Positions 59,560-64,000 of a stretch of 64,000 nucleotides of DNA are shown here, in pieces. This stretch comes from Ailanthus altissimus (Eukaryota > Streptophyta > Magnoliopsida > Sapindales > Simaroubaceae), in the NCBI GenBank assembly GCA_946807835.1, contig OX327699.1:7805001-7869000 (forward strand), given 5' to 3'. The first letter of the stretch is position 1. Each line of letters begins with the position of its first letter. The notes below the pieces were generated by a model. The model worked only from the letters and a program-made list of their open reading frames with translations, was not told where the DNA came from and made no database searches. Both the position numbers and the translations under genes were made by a program.

Positions 59560-59605
59560 AAATTCATGCGATGCCCTCGTGGTGTCCTTGCTGAAACTCG
59601 CGCAC

Positions 59606-60741
59606 CTAGTTCTCAAACTGCCACAGTGCATTCTCGGGTTCCCAGCTTGCTTCACTATCGGGCAATCCCTTCCAGTTGACGAGATACTCACGACTTGGAC
59701 GGTAGTTCTTCTTACGTACTGTCCTCACATCAAGGATAAGTTCAGCCTCCTTATCGTAAGATGTGGAAACTCCCAATGGTGCCCTGGTTTGTGGCCCATG
59801 CTCCATGTCCTCCGCATCACCATGATATGGCTTTAGGCAGCTTGCGTGAAACATCGAATGTAGCCGAAGTCTCAAAGGTAGCTCCACCTTATACGAGACA
59901 TTGCCAACCCTCTTGGCAATAAGAAATGGCCCCTCATATTTCTGAACAAGGCCTTTATGAAGTGGGCACGTAGACTTGTGCTGTGTCGGAAGGATTTTCA
60001 CCATCATTAAATCCCCTATGCTGTACTCAACATGTCTTCGCTTACTGTCAGTCTATTTCTTCATCCGTTTTGTCGCCTTATCTAGACACACCCGCGCTTT
60101 GTCCGACTGTTCCTGCAGGATTTTGCAGCTTTATAAGCTGCTGGACTCTTCCTTGTATCGCTGGATACTAGCGCGTGCGGCGTGAGAGGTTGCTGGCCAG
60201 TAGCTAACTCGAATGGGCTCTGATTTGTCGATTCACTCCTCTGCAAGTTGTATGAGAACTGTGCCATATCGAGTAACTTGACCAAATCCTGCTGATTTGC
60301 ACCCACAAAGTGCCGCAAGTACAGCTCTAGTAATGCATTCATCATCTCGATCTGCCCATCTGTTTGTGGGTGAAAGCTGGTGGAAAAGCGAAGCTCCGAT
60401 CCCATAAGATTGAACAATCCAGTCCAAAATCTCCCCGTAAACCTCGTATCACGATCGCTGACTATCACTCTCGGCAACCCCCAGTACTTGACTACGTGCT
60501 TAAAGAAAATTTTAGCTGTCTCTTCCGCATTACACTCTTTGGGTGCCGGTATAAAAGTCTCATACTTGGAAAATTGATTTACCACCACAATGATAGTTCC
60601 GCACCCCTCGGATTTCGACAAGGCTAAGATGAAATCCATAGAGATACTCTCCCAAGATCTCTCCGGTATGGGCGGTGGCTCTAGTAGCCCTACGGGACTC
60701 TGCTGCTCAAGTCCTATTGGCATACGGATAAGTCTTGACAA
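59606..60741 (-). pseudogene. G integrase core and C-terminal chromodomain
   Basis: Minus strand. 60082-60741 carries the integrase core: SMDFILALS (first Asp), VIVSDRDTRFTGRF (second Asp), FHPQTDGQIEMMN (Glu). After a frame break near 60040-60080, 59606-60007 carries VQKYEGPFLIAKRVGNVSYK (GPY/F module) and a chromodomain, AELILDVRTVRKKNYRPSRE followed by YLVNWKGLPDSEASWEPENA. The chromodomain residues (Y-L-V-W-KG-SWEPE) are all present. In known chromoviruses this domain binds methylated histone H3 and guides insertion to heterochromatin. It stops early at FEN; the family usually runs some residues further. Confidence 0.9.
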
Positions 60742-62314
60742 AGTGTTTTATCTCTTCCCGCATGTGTGGCCAATAGTAAATTGTCTCTAATAGGGCGCGT
60801 GTGCGCCGCTGTCCTGGATGTCCTGCCCATTTCGTGTCATGACACTCCCTAATGAGGTTATGCTGCAAGTTTTCCCACTTTGGCACATATACCCGACGTC
60901 CCTTGGTGTAGAGAAGAAGCCCATCTTTTACCCAAAATCGCTGAGTCTTTCCCTCTTGTGCTTGAGTGGTGAGCTGTGTGGCTGTGGGATCCTGCTTCAT
61001 TCCCTCATGAAATAAGCCGGGCAAATCACCTTCCAGCTTACTTATAGTTGCTAACTCGACCTTTCGGTTTAAGGCGTCCGCCACCACATTCACCTTTCCC
61101 GGTTTGTACTCGAGCTCATAATCGAACTCCGCCAGAAAGTCTTGCCACCTAGCTTGCTTCGGGCTAAGTTTCTTCTGACTTTGGAAGTAACTCGTTGCTA
61201 TGTTGTCCGTCATCACTACGAACTTTGCCCCAAGCAGATAGTGTCGCCAAGTACGCAGGCAATGGATGACCTCTGTCATCTCCTTCTCTTGTACCGTATA
61301 ACGCCTCTCTGTCTTGTTGAGCTTCTGGCTCTCATATGCTATCAGATGATCCTGCTGCATCAATACACCACCAATGGCAAAATCAGACGCATCAATATAT
61401 ACCTCATACGGTAACAAGTGATTCGGCAATACTAAGACTGGTTCCTCTATCACTGCTGTCTTTAGTTGATCAAAAGCCCATTGACACTCCTTAGTCCACT
61501 CCCATGCTTTAGTCTTTTTTAGCAGGTCAGTAAGGGGTGCAGCAATGGTTGAGTAGCTCTTGATAAATCTTCGATAATAGTTGACTAACCCAAGGAAAGA
61601 CCGTAGCTCGGTAACTTTCGTGGGTGCCTCCCAATCCACTATGGCGCGAATCTTCGCTCTGTCCATCATTAACCTGCCTTCTTTGATCTTGTGACCCAAA
61701 AAGTCTACCTCCGGCTTGGCAAATGAACACTTCTCCCTCTTCACATACAGCTCATTCTCGCAGAGCACCTTCAAGACAGATTTCAAGTGTGCCACGTGCT
61801 CTTCAAGAGTGTTGCTGTAGATGACGATGTCGTCTAAGTACACGACGACGAATTTGTCGAGGAAGGGCTGGAGTATGTTGTTCATCAATGTGCAGAAAGT
61901 GGCTGCGCATTCGTGAGGCCAAAGGGCATGACAAGAAATTCAAAGGCCCCATAACGCGTTACACAGGTTATTTTCGGCTCATCTCCCTCGGCTATCCGCA
62001 CTTGATGGTAACCTGATTGCAAGTCCAGCTTCGAAAAGTACTTCGCCTGTCCCAACTAATCAAACAAGTCAGCAATTAAAGGAATGGGATACCTATTTTT
62101 GACAGTGACCTTGTTCATTGCCCGGTAGTCTATGCATAACCGCAATGATCCGTCGTGCTTGCGTTGGAAAAGCACGGGCGTGCCGTAGGGCGCCTTAGAT
62201 GGCTAGATAAACCCTGCATCCAATAGCTCCTTGAGCTGCTTCTGTAACTCTGCTAATTTTGGTGGAGATATTCGGTAGGGCGTTTTGGCTGGAGGTTTAG
62301 CTCCTGGCTCCAGC
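60707..62314 (-). pseudogene. G reverse transcriptase, RNase H and integrase N-terminus
   Basis: 60707-61888 is one open frame: [20 protein letters not shown] (RT active site YLDD), [15 protein letters not shown], RNase H ([41 protein letters not shown]) and integrase start with H-x6-H ([11 protein letters not shown]). The expected Cys pair is altered to YPYANRT, so the zinc site looks lost. 61889-62314 holds the RT N-terminal half in other frames ([51 protein letters not shown]), with a stop at LFD-stop-LGQ and a 1-base loss in NAATFCTL. The 62315 edge is the A solo LTR. Confidence 0.92.
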
Positions 62315-63020
62315 TGATGTGCCTTGATTTATAACAAAATTAAATTGTGAAGTTGATGGAGGATAGAACTAAATAGATACCTTGATAAGTCCTATGGACG
62401 CCATAAGGATCAATGTACGGTTTTGACGCCACACTCTTGGTGATCAAAGAGTGATAAGTCAGCAACTATCTTCAAGAGTTGAAAAACTTGAGAAGACAAT
62501 TTTGAGAGAGAAAAAGTCTATTTTCGTGCATCCAATTCCAAAATGAGGCAACTGCCTCTACAAGACTTTTACATGCCTTATACAGGCTTAAAAAATGAGG
62601 TGAAACCTTAATGTTACCTAATAAACTTAAAAAGGCCCAAAATAAGCCCAATATGACTACAATTTTAAAACAAAACTAAACAAGTTCAAAATAGCCCAAA
62701 TACATAAAAGTAGTAACATAAGAAGTAAATAAAGCCCAATAGCATGAAAAGAAAGCCCTTAGCTGCTTCTTAAAGCCCAACGTCACCAAACGTCTCTAAA
62801 TCACGTCCCAATCTCAAATTGAAGGGAAATAAATACATTTAGCTCGTTTCCATTCAGATCGCAAGCTTCTAATCCCATAGAAGCTTCAATAGCTCCAATT
62901 TGACTACTTATGACCCTTTGAAGCTGTTTAGCCTTAGCCCTTGTTATTGGACCATCTAAAATCTCCTTTATGCTCAGCTCGCCTTCTTGAGTTGATTTAG
63001 AACCTTCATGATGCACATCA
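62315..63020 (-). repeat. Family-A solo LTR in G (706 bp, short form)
   Basis: TGATGTGCC to GATGCACATCA, flanked by the exact 5-bp duplication CCAGC (62310-62314 and 63021-63025). No internal sequence, so it was left by recombination between the two LTRs of a complete insertion. Very similar to the A1 LTRs. It splits the G frame between protease and RT (LEPGAK). Confidence 0.96.
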
Positions 63021-63025
63021 CCAGC

Positions 63026-63693
63026 TCAATCTCAATCTCGTGATCAATGGCCCGTCTTGGTGGTAATTTCTGTGGTAGTGCTGTTGGCATCACGTCTTGA
63101 TGCTGCTTGAGCACTTTCGTGATCTCTGCTGGCAGCTCCTCTTCGCCCTCGTACGCCTCATCGTCTGCCTCCCATATCGTGGCGAGGTATGTCTCTTCTC
63201 CCCGCTTAGCTCATTTCTTCAGTTGCATGGCGGACAGGAGAGTGGTGTAGGCATTGGGCTTGGATTGCCCACCTGTTGGCTTGTTTACTGTCGGCACCAT
63301 GCATGGTCCTCCCTCCAGGATGCATACATAGTTGTGTCGGGGAAGTGGCACCACATTAAACTACCGTAGAAAATCCATACCAAGAATAGCGTCAAAATCA
63401 TCGAGAGGGGCTACCGAAAAGTTTACCTTACCGCTCCATTTTCTGAGGCTCATTTCAACTCCATGAATGACCCCGTCCAGCTTGATTGCAGCGTTTACGG
63501 TCTTAAGGTAGCCAATCCCCTTCTCCACCTTGAGGCCCAAGCGTACTGCTTCCACATACTTAATAAAGTTGTTCGTAGCTCCAGTATCCACTAGCGCTTG
63601 AGTCTTTCTCCCATTAATGTAGGCTTCAACGTACATTAGCGTGCGGGCTGCCCGTTTGGCATTGAGGGCATTGAGCAACTGCAAACATCCCAA
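63026..63693 (-). pseudogene. G protease and protease-RT linker
   Basis: 63361-63693 reads as a retropepsin-like domain with LVDTGATNNFI, the classical D-T-G active site, and DAILGMDFLR. A stop after FLR is followed by HNYVCILEGGPCMVPT, then an acidic linker (EADDEAYEGEEELPAEI) and LPQKLPPRRAIDHEIEIELE, leading into RT across the solo LTR. Confidence 0.88.
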
Positions 63694-63699
63694 TTGTCC

Positions 63700-63975
63700 C
63701 TATTCGCCCATTTGTTGAGTCTCCAAAATCGCGTTGATAGCCTTCTTCTTTGGACAGTCCTTCACCCAATGATCCCCATCGCAAAGGAAGCAGCTAGATC
63801 TCGGCTTTCTCCTGCCGTTGCGCTTCTGCTCTCTCCCTGTGGGCGGTTTACCTTTCCCCTCCTTATCCTGCGGAGGTTGAGGCTCCCTGGTTTCCCTACC
63901 TTTGCTGTGATTGGGCTTCGAATTTTTGGACTTCCCCGCATCACCCTTGCGGTAATCAGTGAGCGTTTTCGCCAA
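63700..63975 (-). pseudogene. G Gag C-terminus with zinc knuckle
   Basis: Basic linker (GDAGKSKNSKPNHSKGRET, PTGREQKRNGRRKPR) and zinc knuckle CFLCDGDHWVKDC, spacing CX2CX3HX4C, one residue shorter than the usual CX2CX4HX4C. It continues to the left as KKKAINAILETQQMGE and stops just before the protease frame. The rest of Gag lies beyond the window; the open frame reaches at least 63975. Confidence 0.85.
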
Positions 63976-64000
63976 TGTGAGGGAGTCGAATATGTTCTGC

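Larger units (their letters stand above)
59077..64000 (-). mobile_element. Chromodomain-bearing chromovirus G(-), 3' part
   Basis: Minus-strand gypsy element with 3' LTR 59077-59547, polypurine tract and pol up to the zinc knuckle of Gag at the window edge. The 5' LTR, PBS and most of Gag lie beyond 64000. It inserted in the F LTR; CTAAG at 59072-59076 is the expected left target copy, and the right copy is outside. The coding sequence has higher GC than all other elements here. A family-A solo LTR splits it at 62315-63020. The zinc-knuckle spacing and chromodomain suggest the Galadriel lineage, tentatively. Confidence 0.88.

Overview
This 64 kb window is plant nuclear DNA made almost entirely of nested LTR retrotransposons of the Ty3/gypsy (Metaviridae) type. 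I see no host protein gene, tRNA gene or rRNA gene. A plant origin is indicated by the Ty3/gypsy polyproteins, primer-binding sites matching the 3' end of plant initiator tRNA-Met, a degraded plant pararetrovirus (Caulimoviridae), AT-rich LTRs with TATATAAGG-type promoters, and a chromodomain-bearing chromovirus. The host looks like a dicot, but the species cannot be named from the sequence alone. Family letters A, B, D, E, F, G and H are labels used only in this annotation.

Layout. 1-403: a plus-strand RT fragment. 404-12876: element D(-), of which gag and the 5' LTR remain. It is split by family-A element A2 (769-11001, TSD CTCTA), which is itself split by two solo LTRs: 1653-4431 (Tekay/Del-like, TSD GCTGA) and 7945-9062 (H, TSD GATAC/GATAT). 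12877-13245: an E-type LTR. 13246-15783: a decayed endogenous caulimovirid. 15784-19625: a rearranged family-A composite with LTRs in opposite orientations and a 24-bp perfect hairpin at an internal breakpoint. 19626-24723: element B1(+), 5'-truncated. 24724-33197: element E(-), whose 5' LTR is split by A1 (26925-33123). A1 is complete, with one uninterrupted 1,542-codon gag-pol frame, 710-bp LTRs differing at one visible base, and TSD ACTGT. 33198-34689: non-transposon sequence containing a degenerate tandem repeat of about 100-125 bp. 34690-38225: element D(+). 38286-50326: a tandem family-A array (LTR-internal-LTR-internal-LTR). 50327-57831: element E(+), whose LTR is split by B2 (50811-57325, TSD TAAGT). 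57832-59076: gag and 5' LTR of F(-). 59077-64000: chromodomain element G(-), entered by a family-A solo LTR (62315-63020, TSD CCAGC).

How it works. A1 encodes Gag, protease, reverse transcriptase, RNase H and integrase on the minus strand, driven by its right-hand LTR. It is the only copy that looks able to supply proteins. Families A, B and D share an unusual design: the end of the integrase reading frame lies inside the 3' LTR and encodes a tail with an ITR-(A/L)-(K/R)-AK motif. TGATG...CATCA LTR ends, 5-bp TSDs, the iMet PBS, the ORF/LTR overlap and the lack of a normal chromodomain together suggest the centromere-associated CRM branch of chromoviruses. With the nearby tandem repeat, this makes a pericentromeric or centromeric location a reasonable hypothesis, not a demonstrated one.
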